This document shows positions 15,001 to 21,587 of a stretch of 28,066 bases of DNA, piece by piece (position 1 is the first letter of the stretch; the number at the start of each line of letters is the position of its first letter). The notes beneath the pieces are model-generated. The model searched no databases. It saw only the letters and a program-made list of their open reading frames with translations, and had not been told where the DNA came from. Made by a program: the position numbers and the translations under genes. Origin of the DNA: GCA-020343675 sp964462945 (GTDB taxonomy: Bacteria; Planctomycetota; Phycisphaerae; Sedimentisphaerales; Anaerobacaceae); the NCBI GenBank assembly GCA_964462945.1, contig CAYWZW010000070.1, positions 1 through 28,066 on the forward strand. The letters run 5' to 3'.

Positions 15001-15082
15001 GACCCTTAGCTCCTACACCGAGATGACTGGGTGGGCGAGCAGTGATGGTTTTTACGGGGAATGGGGCGCCATCAGACAGTGA
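12065..15082 (+). CDS. Secreted M6-family metalloprotease with ThuA/GATase-like domain
   Basis: A 1005-residue exported protein. A Sec signal peptide spans about residues 1-19 (MKPKAYLFSLCIVIALAGA, then VFGVPA). The M6 (immune inhibitor A type) zinc protease domain has HEIGH at 309-313 followed by FLGVPDLYDYD, and an upstream Asp-rich, possibly Ca2+-binding DYDSDGDGWVD segment. A beta-sandwich-like region follows (about 520-690). Residues about 699-910 resemble a class I glutamine amidotransferase/ThuA-like fold (PSVLICGAAYAGWL, VLVFRDTDY, YVDAGGGVVCMMSE). The C-terminus (about 924-1005) is a small beta domain with GTWSFWF, FNPDGTC and GTWSQSGN, like lipocalin-type repeats. It probably digests extracellular or surface protein; the amidotransferase-like domain is probably for binding, since no catalytic triad was recognised. 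Confidence 0.85.
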   Translation: MKPKAYLFSLCIVIALAGAVFGVPANSKVWTFTQPDGTTFQAVLLGDEFYSYHQTLEGEIILQDGTTGEWFYAEPRADGSLQKTAVRVGQDTAAISELNREKLQWLKAVQEAVDRKASEMRSDSGLKKVSAIGTIKGVLLLADFNDTSTTTKYSKADFDGLMNTPGYRSNNALGSVKDYYFESSYDRLTLQTEVSDWVRLPQPRSYYGKNDPNREDENPRQMIMDAITAADPTVNFADYDSDGDGWVDMFGVLHQGQGEEQNGASPDCIFSHHWSLEEPITVDRVKIQDYYTVPERYYSSLTTIGVFCHEIGHFLGVPDLYDYDKTSVSVGDWSIMASGAWLGPNNSRNGAKPCHFDPWCKYMLGWITPQVIYAPQGGISLPGFDIHPTALLIPVDPYQDGEYFLVANRYRRSASSAATGFDEYLPGSGALILHVDDYAPNNDDETRKKVDVEEADGLASLDMSLVENGYNKGDAGDLYPNGGSMLGDSTNPDSRDNDGLSTEIAINNFTGAGTDMMTCDITPHTLRNGYSIFYDSIDPKGRHIEHRGYPSDGAGDDYACVRFVTGQGGILERVKTYFVYEGTTDYTIKVFSGWLDNKPTGQLTTQSGSHTGNSYEEIFLSGPQTFNKGAEFAIEIRYNTLGGYGYPLPVVNDGDCSERTYVRSNSTDPYFQYTEANDRPYDALIRAGMRALSPSGSKPSVLICGAAYAGWLADIQQKLLGTGQFTKVDVVDVRNTTPALADLEAFDAVLVFRDTDYKDPTALGNVMADYVDAGGGVVCMMSEVGLDEGYGDMMQGRWNIEQYYVIPRGGHEVGPPAILGRVYDSAHPIMQGVSVFDGGSSSYRPSTFDIAPGAIRVADWSDGRPLVATEIVGGVQRVDLGFSPLSSDIIDGSWNASTDGARLMANALTWVAATNPSGETASIVGTWSFWFKADGPVPFGTISFNPDGTCTADNGAEGTWSQSGNSVSWTFPGGWMYWGTLSSYTEMTGWASSDGFYGEWGAIRQ

Positions 15083-15139
15083 GTGCCAGGCCAGATGCGT
15101 GGCACACAGAGGCAGGTATTGTTGCCCGTGCGCATTGTT

Positions 15140-15164
15140 ATTCTCGCATGAGAATCTTCTTCTT
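15140..15164. terminator. Candidate terminator between convergent genes
   Basis: ATTCTC (15140-15145) and GAGAAT (15150-15155) form a perfect 6-bp stem with a GCAT loop, followed on the plus strand by CTTCTTCTT. It sits 58 bases after the protease stop codon. The stem is short and A/T-rich and the T-tract is interrupted, so this is tentative. An 11-bp direct repeat, GTTGCCCGTGC, lies on either side (15121-15131 and 15184-15194). Confidence 0.4.
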
Positions 15165-15199
15165 ATACGGCATGGGCAATCCAGTTGCCCGTGCTATCA

Positions 15200-15646
15200 C
15201 TATTTGAGCTTGTCCTGGAGTTCTGTAATGGCTGTCTGGGCCTGCTTGAGCTCGCCCTGCAGTTCACGGACCCTTTCCGTCTCGGCCTGCAGCTCAGCGG
15301 CGAGCTGGTCCATCCGGGCCTGGGCCGTCTGCGCCTCAGCAAGAGCCGACGCGCGTAACTTGTTCAGCTCATCCTCCCGCTTTTGCAGCTCCTCGCGGAA
15401 GCTGATGAAGGCATCGACCTGTTTCTGCAGCTCGCCGAGCGAGCCGGTAAGGTCTTTGGCCTGCTCTTGCGACTGGTCACGAGTCTTCGCGGCAACGGCC
15501 AATCGCGCCTGGAGCTCATCTCTTTCACCCTTGGTTCTTTCTAAATCACCCTTAAGGCGCGCCATCTCAACTCTGCAGCAGCCTGTCAGGGCGAACGGAA
15601 AAACCAATGCTATCAAACTTATGAAAATCACTATCTGTTTGGTCAT
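15200..15646 (-). CDS. Coiled-coil lipoprotein
   Basis: A 148-residue predicted lipoprotein. The hydrophobic N-terminus ends in the lipobox Leu20-Thr-Gly-Cys23, with a second Cys at 24. The rest (about 27-148) is a continuous heptad-rich, Glu/Gln/Leu/Lys-rich coiled coil, similar in style to small envelope lipoproteins such as Lpp or to periplasmic spacer proteins, but not homologous to a named one that I recognise. The ATG at 15646 has a GAGGAG site seven bases upstream; an in-frame upstream start at 15679 would add a charged leader. It lies downstream of the GH127 gene on the same strand after 210 bases, so cotranscription is possible. Confidence 0.75.
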   Translation of the reverse strand: MTKQIVIFISLIALVFPFALTGCCRVEMARLKGDLERTKGERDELQARLAVAAKTRDQSQEQAKDLTGSLGELQKQVDAFISFREELQKREDELNKLRASALAEAQTAQARMDQLAAELQAETERVRELQGELKQAQTAITELQDKLK

Positions 15647-15856
15647 CTCACTACTCCTCTTCTTTTCGGTTGCGCCCATATTGAAAACGAGCGACTATGC
15701 AAAAGGGGAAAGCTTAAGCTCGCCTCCTGCGGGCTCTCCGCCACCGCTCCTGTACGTAACCATCCTACCACATTGAAGCAGCAAGTCAACGAAAAAATTC
15801 GCAAGAGAGACAATTCCCCGGACAATTCGATGATTCTCTCGGACTTTGGCCATTCT

Positions 15857-17911
15857 TCATAGTTTCGGCGGCGGCGCCCACTCGTGGGCGTCGGGGCCGG
15901 CGCCAATCGTCGGAAAGGCCGAAATCCGCAAGCGGGCGCAGCCCATCGGGATGAGCGTGACCGTTTCGGCCGGCTCATCCGAATTTACCGGACTCGGCTG
16001 GAGTTCGCCGACCAGCCCAAGCTGGTCTTTCTGCCAGGCAGGAATCTTCTTGGCTTTGGCCCGCAGCTCGATAGGGGCAGCGTTGGCTTCAAAAGGCTGG
16101 TTGTCGCCGGGCCAGGCCTTGGGCACAATCTCAAAGGACGAAGCGGGATCATCCTCATTCACTATCAGCCCGTAGTTCCACGCGGTCGTAGGATGTATCT
16201 CCCAGGCCGGCCACGGGTCCGTGCCTCCGGCCTTGACGTACTTTTCGCCGATCTTCAACGAATAGGTCAGAGGCCCGCGATCCACGGAGACGCTGTTCTG
16301 GTTCTTTGCCCATTTTCGCAGCGTGACCTTCATCGGTAGCCTGAGCTTTACCTTGTCGCCGTCAACCCACCGGCGGTTAATCTCGACGTATGAGTTCGAG
16401 CCGAACATCTCGAGCATCTTCTTGTTCATCGTTACCTCAGGGGCTTGGCACCAGCCGGGCAGACGCAGATAAAGCGGGAACTGAACTGGCTTGCTCGTCT
16501 TGAGCGTGAACTCGATGTTTTCCTCGAACGGATATCGCGTCTCTTCGATGATCGTCACGGTGGTTCCGTCGCCTACTTTTGCGGTCACGCTGCACGGCGC
16601 ATACATCGCCGCAGCCAGGCCGTTGCCCGCCGTCGCGAGCCACAGATGCTCGGTGTAATAGGGCCAGCCGTGCCCGCTGTTATGCTGACAGCAGCGATGA
16701 ATGTGCGGATTGAACAGGAACATCGGCCCTTTGTTTTGCACGCCGGGAGACTTGTTCTGCTGGTCGCAGAGAATCAGGTTCGGGGCGGTCAGATAATGCA
16801 GGGCCTTGAGGTCCGGCGTAAACGCCGCCGGCAGCGAGTTGAATGTCACGTCCTCGCATCGGTCCGCCCACTTGGCATCGCCGCTGATTGTCAGCAGAGT
16901 CTCGTGCGAGAGCATCATCTCGACCATGCCGCAGGTCTCGACCCCTTGGCGCGGCCCCGTGAATCCGGGCCGGCAGTTCTCATCGCCGCCAAACATGCCG
17001 CCCGGTACCTGGCCGTACAGGTCCCGGATTTTTTGCCAGTTGCGCTCGGCCGCCGCCAGATGAGCGGGGTCCTTCGATTGCATATAGAACCTGGCCGGCT
17101 CGCCGAACGCCTGCGACATATTCACGTTGTGCCAGTCGATGACGTCCTTTTCCCATTCAGCCGTGCGCCGGTGCACCTTTTCGGCCAGCTCTAACAGAAA
17201 CTCATCGCCGGTCCGGTTGTACAGCCAATAGACGCTGTACAGCAAGTCGCCTCCCCGCATTTTGGGCCAGTACCCGACCAGGAACCGCTCTTCCGGCACG
17301 GTTGTCAGGTACTTCATGTACTTAGTCATCAGCGTGATCACACGCTTGTCGCCGGTGAACTCGTAGTAGTCCTGCAGGCAGAACAGCATGATCATGTTCG
17401 GCCAAAGGTCTTCGCGCCCCTCCAAGTCTGTCGCCTCGCCCTTCCTGCCCTTGTTGGGACCGAACCAGCCGTCGGGCTTTTGGCTGGCCAGCGCCGCCTC
17501 GATCCATAGCTTCGATTCGGCGATCATCCGTTCGTCGCGGAGGATGTAGCCGCAGTTGCTGAATCCCTTGAGCCAGTAGGGGGGCTCTTCCCAGCCGTGA
17601 TCGCCCTCGCCCGTCGGGCTCAGCCACGCATTGCCCTCCTTCTTGAGGAACTGGCTGATCTCGGTCAGATGTCCGTGGAATCCGTCCCGCTGTAACTCAA
17701 GCTGCCTGCGGACCCAGCCCTTCGGCTCAATCGCCCCGGCCGGCAGCTTCATAAAGGGACTCGGTACCAAAGGCGGCCGGTTGCCCACATAGAAATCGTT
17801 TTCCGCCTCTGCGCTCGGGCGTTCGACGACGCGAATATCCGTATCGGCAGAAAATCCCGCGCCGGCGAGCCAAACAACCGGAGCTATACTGACCAGCACG
17901 TACTTGAACAT
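15857..17911 (-). CDS. Secreted GH127/DUF1680 beta-L-arabinofuranosidase-like enzyme
   Basis: A 684-residue exported glycoside hydrolase. The signal peptide is MFKYVLVSIAPVVWLAGAGFSA, cut before DTDIRV. The (alpha/alpha)6-barrel of PF07944 follows, then C-terminal beta domains. The residues that define GH127/146 chemistry are present: Glu311 in GGDENC (acid/base candidate), Glu325 and Cys327 in ETCG, and Cys407-Cys408 in RCCQHN; in studied members these Cys and Glu bind zinc and one Cys is the nucleophile. It probably releases L-arabinofuranose, or a related sugar, from plant or algal polysaccharide. The start at 17911 is chosen for its AAAGGG site and signal peptide; the open frame runs on to 18262 through a palindromic repeat and is not credible there. 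The exact substrate is unknown. Confidence 0.9.
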   Translation of the reverse strand: MFKYVLVSIAPVVWLAGAGFSADTDIRVVERPSAEAENDFYVGNRPPLVPSPFMKLPAGAIEPKGWVRRQLELQRDGFHGHLTEISQFLKKEGNAWLSPTGEGDHGWEEPPYWLKGFSNCGYILRDERMIAESKLWIEAALASQKPDGWFGPNKGRKGEATDLEGREDLWPNMIMLFCLQDYYEFTGDKRVITLMTKYMKYLTTVPEERFLVGYWPKMRGGDLLYSVYWLYNRTGDEFLLELAEKVHRRTAEWEKDVIDWHNVNMSQAFGEPARFYMQSKDPAHLAAAERNWQKIRDLYGQVPGGMFGGDENCRPGFTGPRQGVETCGMVEMMLSHETLLTISGDAKWADRCEDVTFNSLPAAFTPDLKALHYLTAPNLILCDQQNKSPGVQNKGPMFLFNPHIHRCCQHNSGHGWPYYTEHLWLATAGNGLAAAMYAPCSVTAKVGDGTTVTIIEETRYPFEENIEFTLKTSKPVQFPLYLRLPGWCQAPEVTMNKKMLEMFGSNSYVEINRRWVDGDKVKLRLPMKVTLRKWAKNQNSVSVDRGPLTYSLKIGEKYVKAGGTDPWPAWEIHPTTAWNYGLIVNEDDPASSFEIVPKAWPGDNQPFEANAAPIELRAKAKKIPAWQKDQLGLVGELQPSPVNSDEPAETVTLIPMGCARLRISAFPTIGAGPDAHEWAPPPKL

Positions 17912-17926
17912 TATCAGCCCTTTCAT

Positions 17927-17986
17927 GTAGGGGCGGCCCCAGGTGGCCGCCCTATAAATCGGGCAACCACACGGGGTTGCCCCTAC
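17927..17986. repeat. Twin-hairpin palindromic element (REP/MITE-like)
   Basis: GTAGGGGC (17927-17934) and GCCCCTAC (17979-17986) are complementary ends. Between them are two perfect 8-bp hairpins: GGGCGGCC (17931-17938) with GGCCGCCC (17945-17952), and GGGCAACC (17961-17968) with GGTTGCCC (17975-17982). The element begins 15 bases upstream of the GH127 start codon and would be transcribed in its leader. It has the form of an intergenic REP/BIME-type element; no partner transposase is in the window. Confidence 0.75.
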
Positions 17987-18448
17987 CTGATCTCTCTCAA
18001 CAGGTTCCCGTTCAGCCTGACAACGCCACTGAGTGTTGATTCTAAGCAAAAAGTACGATGATGCCAACATAAAATGCGTCTGGATGGACGCTATGGGGCT
18101 ATGAAGGTGCTCCCAGCAGGCGGCAAAGCGCGGTAGGGGCTTAAGGTAGGCCTCAGCCCGGTGAACTAAGCTGCCAGCGTTCGTCAAAAGGTGCGGAGGG
18201 GTACGCTCCACTCTTTGTTTTTTTTCTTTGCCGTTTTTGCATGTTGGCCCTTTGTTACGCATAATGTAATTGGGATGGTGTACGCGTCGCCGGCATATCT
18301 GTTCAGACGGTGTGTGCTGTTATCGGCCACTCTGGGAGTGCCTGCAACGTCAATACCAGGCAAGCCCCTCCAAAGGCAATAAGGCATCGTCTGAATAGGA
18401 AAAATTAGGTTTTTTGCAGAGGATTTCTGTGCTCACTGGAGGCCTGAG
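17987..18448. other. Non-coding region upstream of GH127 and the small membrane gene
   Basis: No convincing gene is seen here. A short plus-strand frame (18191-18382) and an overlapping minus-strand one lack ribosome-binding sites and recognisable features. There is a T-run (TTTTTTTT) near 18218-18225. The last part (18415-18436) contains TGCAGAGGATTTCTGTGCTC, which resembles a stretch at 19961-19981. Confidence 0.45.
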
Positions 18449-18664
18449 ATGATGATAGCAAACTTAGCCGCGATGGGGTGCCAGAAGGCTCTTTTGGCGC
18501 TGACGGCGTCGGAACGCTGGGCGGCCGCGAGGGAGCTAAAATCCAACCCTTCGGTGCCGACTTGGTTGATAGTAGTCGCGGCGGTGGCTCTGATTATCTT
18601 GGTTGTATCGGCTTTGGTGATTAACCGGAGCCAAGGGTCTCGCTGGTCCGGGCCGCGCCGGTGA
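18449..18664 (+). CDS. Small single-span membrane protein
   Basis: A 71-residue protein with one strong hydrophobic span at about 37-58 (PTWLIVVAAVALIILVVSAL), preceded by a helical, charged segment and followed by a short basic tail (NRSQGSRWSGPRR), which suggests the C-terminus faces the cytoplasm. TGGAGG lies six bases upstream of the ATG at 18449, a strong reason to accept it. It is convergent with the prepilin-like gene, whose stop lies 20 bases downstream. I recognise no family. An antisense frame (18433-18711) covers the same bases and is judged less likely. Confidence 0.5.
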   Translation: MMIANLAAMGCQKALLALTASERWAAARELKSNPSVPTWLIVVAAVALIILVVSALVINRSQGSRWSGPRR

Positions 18665-18680
18665 TGATTCTTTAAGCTGT

Positions 18681-18700
18681 GCTTCAATAGTCCTTGAAGC
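18681..18700. terminator. Hairpin at the convergent gene ends
   Basis: GCTTCAA (18681-18687) and TTGAAGC (18694-18700) form a perfect 7-bp stem with a 6-base loop, overlapping the stop codon of the prepilin-like gene and lying 16 bases after the small membrane gene. It could serve both genes as a terminator or 3' protector. No proper U-tract follows on either side. Confidence 0.35.
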
Positions 18701-19448
18701 TTCTCATCCATTCGGGCCAGTCGCTCGACTGCACGCCGCCGGCTTTCGTCCAGGGGCCGTGAATATCGAAATTGCGATGCCAGTTAAACGTCCACAGCTC
18801 CTTGATCCCGATCTTCCTGATGGACCAATCCAGGAAGGCGCCGTTGACCGCCGCGCTGTGCCGGTTCAGACAGACCCGCCGCATCTCATTGCTGCCTGCC
18901 AAGTTTTCCGTCGCGCCATCGTATAGCGGAGGCTGATTTTCGTGGAACGGCCAGACATCGTACCAGAAACAATCGAGAAAAACCGGTATCCGATCTGCAG
19001 GTCTAATGTTGACGTGTCTGTAGTAGTTGCTCGCGTTGCTGCCCGTGGTTCGATTGCAAAGCCACTCGTTGAAGCCGTAGCTGCCGTAGGAGCCGTCCGG
19101 GAAGACGCCCCACGCGGCAAAGGGATTACGGCCTCCTTCGGAAAGAGGCTTCGTCGCCATCGGGCAAAGACGCATATCCAGGTCCTTGTACTCCGCCCGC
19201 ATCACGACCGGCCATCGGCCTTCGCTGGTTTGGCTTTCTCCGCCAAGACCCTGATGAAAATAGCCGTCCCTGTCTGTGGTGAACATCGACCAGATCAATG
19301 TCCACTGATGCAGGCTCGCCTGGCAGGTGACGGTCCGCGCCTGTTTCCTTACCCGCTGGAGCGCCGGCATGAGTATCGCCAGCAGCAGCGCAATGATCGC
19401 AATGACCACCAGCAACTCGATTAACGTGAAACCTTTTTGCCTGTGCAT
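18684..19448 (-). CDS. Prepilin-like secreted protein, planctomycete HX9D type
   Basis: A 254-residue protein with a class III (type IV prepilin) signal: HRQKG-FTLIELLVVIAIIALLLAIL, cleaved by the prepilin peptidase after Gly6 with Glu11 at mature position +5. Such proteins are exported by type II secretion/type IV pilus-like machinery and are present in many copies in Planctomycetota. The large C-terminal domain ends with RHSAAVNGAFLDWS (196-209), an H-X9-D motif in which the usual Gly after Asp is Trp208, followed by the KIGIKELWTFNWHRNF tail of one subfamily. The ATG at 19448 has an AAGGAGA site six bases upstream. No pilus assembly genes are adjacent, so it is likely a stand-alone pseudopilin-like surface protein. 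Confidence 0.9.
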   Translation of the reverse strand: MHRQKGFTLIELLVVIAIIALLLAILMPALQRVRKQARTVTCQASLHQWTLIWSMFTTDRDGYFHQGLGGESQTSEGRWPVVMRAEYKDLDMRLCPMATKPLSEGGRNPFAAWGVFPDGSYGSYGFNEWLCNRTTGSNASNYYRHVNIRPADRIPVFLDCFWYDVWPFHENQPPLYDGATENLAGSNEMRRVCLNRHSAAVNGAFLDWSIRKIGIKELWTFNWHRNFDIHGPWTKAGGVQSSDWPEWMRSFKDY

Positions 19449-19529
19449 GATGGCTCTCCTTCTCCGGTTTACGGAACGTTCTTCCAAAGCTACAATCTTC
19501 TTTCGGATGGCAGGCTCTCACCTTGGTGC

Positions 19530-19937
19530 CTATCTGCCTGCCACCTTGCCGGCCGCCAGGCTTCTCGTACGCACGCGGGGGCCCAGCTCGTCTTTTCCGG
19601 TCAGGCGGTAACCTCGGGATTTCATACATCCACGAAACAGGTTTTCCCGATGCGTAGTCCCCCAAAGCGTCCATTCGCGAAGTGCCCCGACGTCTGAGCC
19701 GTTCAGGTTGTCGCACCGCGCGGAGACATGAGGCACGTCGCCCGTCTCGGCAGGACGGCTGTAGTATTCGTCCGCGAGATCTTCCGAGGCCTGTCGCACG
19801 GCCTGGTCATAACACTGGCGGCAATCTCGCTGTGCTTCGTTCACAGTCTTCGCACGATTGTACCAATAGTGAGAGGCGCCCGAGCACCCGCCGAATACTG
19901 GTCCAATCAATGCCAATATCGAAGCAATAGCTCTCAC
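19530..19937 (-). CDS. Putative small Cys-rich lipoprotein
   Basis: A 135-residue protein starting with GTG at 19937, supported by an AAGGAA site about seven bases upstream. The hydrophobic N-terminus MRAIASILALIGPVFGGC resembles a lipoprotein signal with Cys18, although Phe at -3 is a weak fit to the lipobox. Further Cys occur in RDCRQCYDQA, ARCDN and RGCMKSRGYRL, the last resembling the CMxxxGY ending of small envelope lipoproteins. I recognise no named family. It lies 81 bases upstream of the prepilin-like gene on the same strand. Confidence 0.65.
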   Translation of the reverse strand: MRAIASILALIGPVFGGCSGASHYWYNRAKTVNEAQRDCRQCYDQAVRQASEDLADEYYSRPAETGDVPHVSARCDNLNGSDVGALREWTLWGTTHRENLFRGCMKSRGYRLTGKDELGPRVRTRSLAAGKVAGR

Positions 19938-20059
19938 TCTATTTCCTTGCAGAACGTTGGTGCAGGATTTCGGTGCTCCACGCGTATGCCTATTTACTAC
20001 GATCGTAGCACAATGCCCCCTGTAAGTCCAGCGCGAACGGCTTTCGCTGTAGGAGTTGA

Positions 20060-21220
20060 TTACTTGTGAGGCTCGTAGGCAATCTCGAGCCGATGTTCCG
20101 GGCCGGCTACACCGAAGAGGTTGATCGTCCGGAACGTGAGGCGGTTGCGGACCCGGCTGTCGAGCGAAAGCTCGACGTCTTCGTCGCAGTCACGCCATGA
20201 GCCGTCGTCGCCCATTCTCTGGAAGCTTCGGAAGTTGGGCGTGCACGAGCCGAGAAACACGCGGGCCTTGTCGCCCTCAATTGTCACTTTCGAGGTGATG
20301 GCGTTGGGCGTCCATTCGATCCAGTCCCGCCGGGCGGTCTTTATGAAGTAAGGCGTATTATAGGCCCAGTGGGGCTTGCCGTCCCGATACCACGTATGGT
20401 TGCGGAAGATCTCGTCATCGAGCACGACGAGCGTCGAGGTGGGTCTGGCCGGGAACGCGGTAAAGCGATTGGTGTCCGTTTCCCAGCTACACCAGCGATA
20501 GGTGTCGGGCCGGGTTTCCCCCTTGCCGGTTTCCGGATCCGGCTTCATGGCTTTGCGGTCGGGTCCGACAACGCAAATTACCGATTTGGCCCCGTCGCGC
20601 CAGAGCTCGTCCCGGATTTCCAGGGCCGAGAGCGGCACGCCGTTCTTCTCGAAATGCGCATCGTACTTGGCGTCGATGAGCACCCATCTGCTGAACTTGT
20701 TGACCCAGACCTCGTTGACGCCGTGGTGTCCGCCATCGTTTTTTAGCCCCGGCCCGCAGCCTAATCGCCGGGTGACGTAGCCAAAGCTATTGAGCACCGC
20801 GTGCTGCACGATGCTAAAATGCGTGCAATGGAACTTGCCGCCCGCCAGCGCCGCATCGAGGATGGCGAATGTGTCTTCTCGCGTCTGCGTGGGATTGTCG
20901 TTGTCGATAGCGATATGCGACTTGATCCAGTGGCGCAGCAGGAGAATGCGCTTCCACTCGTCGCTCTGGCCGGCCACGACGGCATCAAGGCCGTACCGCG
21001 TCCGCAATTCGCCAATGCGCGGGCTGTAGTAGTTCTCGAACGCTCGAAACAGCTCATTGCCGCAATACCGTGGATTCTCAACCGGCACGACAACAAACCG
21101 CCCGCCCTCAGCCGCGAACGCTCGCGGCAACACCGCCAAATTGAAGGTGAATAAAACGCCGGCCGCAGCGAACCGTATCCGCCGGGACCACACGCGGTTG
21201 GTATTCGTACTGAAATTCAT
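20060..21220 (-). CDS. Secreted transglutaminase-like domain protein
   Basis: A 386-residue exported protein with a signal peptide (about 1-36, twin-Arg-like RRIRF followed by a hydrophobic stretch and AFA-AEGG). Residues about 90-190 form a transglutaminase-like (papain-fold, PF01841-type) core with the candidate triad Cys132 in FHCTHFS, His166 in HHGVNEVWV and Asp183 in LIDAKYD. Members of this superfamily are cysteine proteases, peptide amidases or cross-linkers; the substrate here is unknown. The C-terminal half (about 230-386) is beta-rich, with repeated Trp/Tyr, and may bind a carbohydrate or protein. It is on the same strand as the putative lipoprotein gene, 122 bases upstream of it. 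Confidence 0.8.
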   Translation of the reverse strand: MNFSTNTNRVWSRRIRFAAAGVLFTFNLAVLPRAFAAEGGRFVVVPVENPRYCGNELFRAFENYYSPRIGELRTRYGLDAVVAGQSDEWKRILLLRHWIKSHIAIDNDNPTQTREDTFAILDAALAGGKFHCTHFSIVQHAVLNSFGYVTRRLGCGPGLKNDGGHHGVNEVWVNKFSRWVLIDAKYDAHFEKNGVPLSALEIRDELWRDGAKSVICVVGPDRKAMKPDPETGKGETRPDTYRWCSWETDTNRFTAFPARPTSTLVVLDDEIFRNHTWYRDGKPHWAYNTPYFIKTARRDWIEWTPNAITSKVTIEGDKARVFLGSCTPNFRSFQRMGDDGSWRDCDEDVELSLDSRVRNRLTFRTINLFGVAGPEHRLEIAYEPHK

Positions 21221-21587
21221 AATCCATCCTTGCTAAGAATCACGGGATAAGATACTTCTCTTAAATTGTCTAATCTCGACAGCTCGGCCACGGGTAGTGA
21301 TAGCATAACCTGTGTTCGTTGGCCACAATTATTGATGCAAAATCTGCTCGAGCACGGCTGGCCCGTCTTGTTCGCGGCCCGACATCTCGAATTCGCTGAG
21401 CTCGATACGACATGCCTGCCGTGTGCGCGTCACCTATAGCCGGCAAATGCACCAGCCCCCTTTATCCGGAGGATTTTCCTTGACGGTGAGCCGGCTGATA
21501 TGATACAAGTAATAGAATCATTAGTTATAGATTTTCGGCCTCTGGGCAGGCAAATCGGCGATGGTTTATCGTTGCAGGAGGGTTGTC
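21221..21587. other. Divergent intergenic region upstream of the beta-helix operon
   Basis: No convincing gene lies here. It separates the transglutaminase-like gene (minus) from the secreted-protein run (plus) and should carry both promoters. TTGACG occurs at 21480-21485 and TATGAT at 21499-21504, but the 13-base spacing is too short for a normal sigma-70 promoter; AT-rich sequence continues to about 21540. Confidence 0.4.
21576..21582 (+). promoter_or_regulatory. Shine-Dalgarno site choosing the 21588 start
   Basis: AGGAGGG ends five bases before the ATG at 21588. The upstream in-frame ATG at 21561 would contain this site within the coding sequence and has no good site itself. Confidence 0.75.

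Noticed and set aside
17927..17986. tRNA or other structured RNA gene
   Set aside because: Two independent perfect hairpins within complementary ends do not form a cloverleaf, and no anticodon or T-loop pattern is seen.
17912..18262. N-terminal extension of the GH127 protein to 18262
   Set aside because: The extension reads through the palindromic element and non-coding sequence and would bury the signal peptide; the 17911 start has both a ribosome-binding site and a signal peptide.
18191..18382. A 63-codon plus-strand frame with a hydrophobic start
   Set aside because: The hydrophobic stretch comes from a T-run, there is no ribosome-binding site, and no family resemblance was seen.
21480..21504. 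Sigma-70 promoter TTGACG / TATGAT
   Set aside because: The 13-base spacing is too short for a normal promoter, so it was not listed as one.
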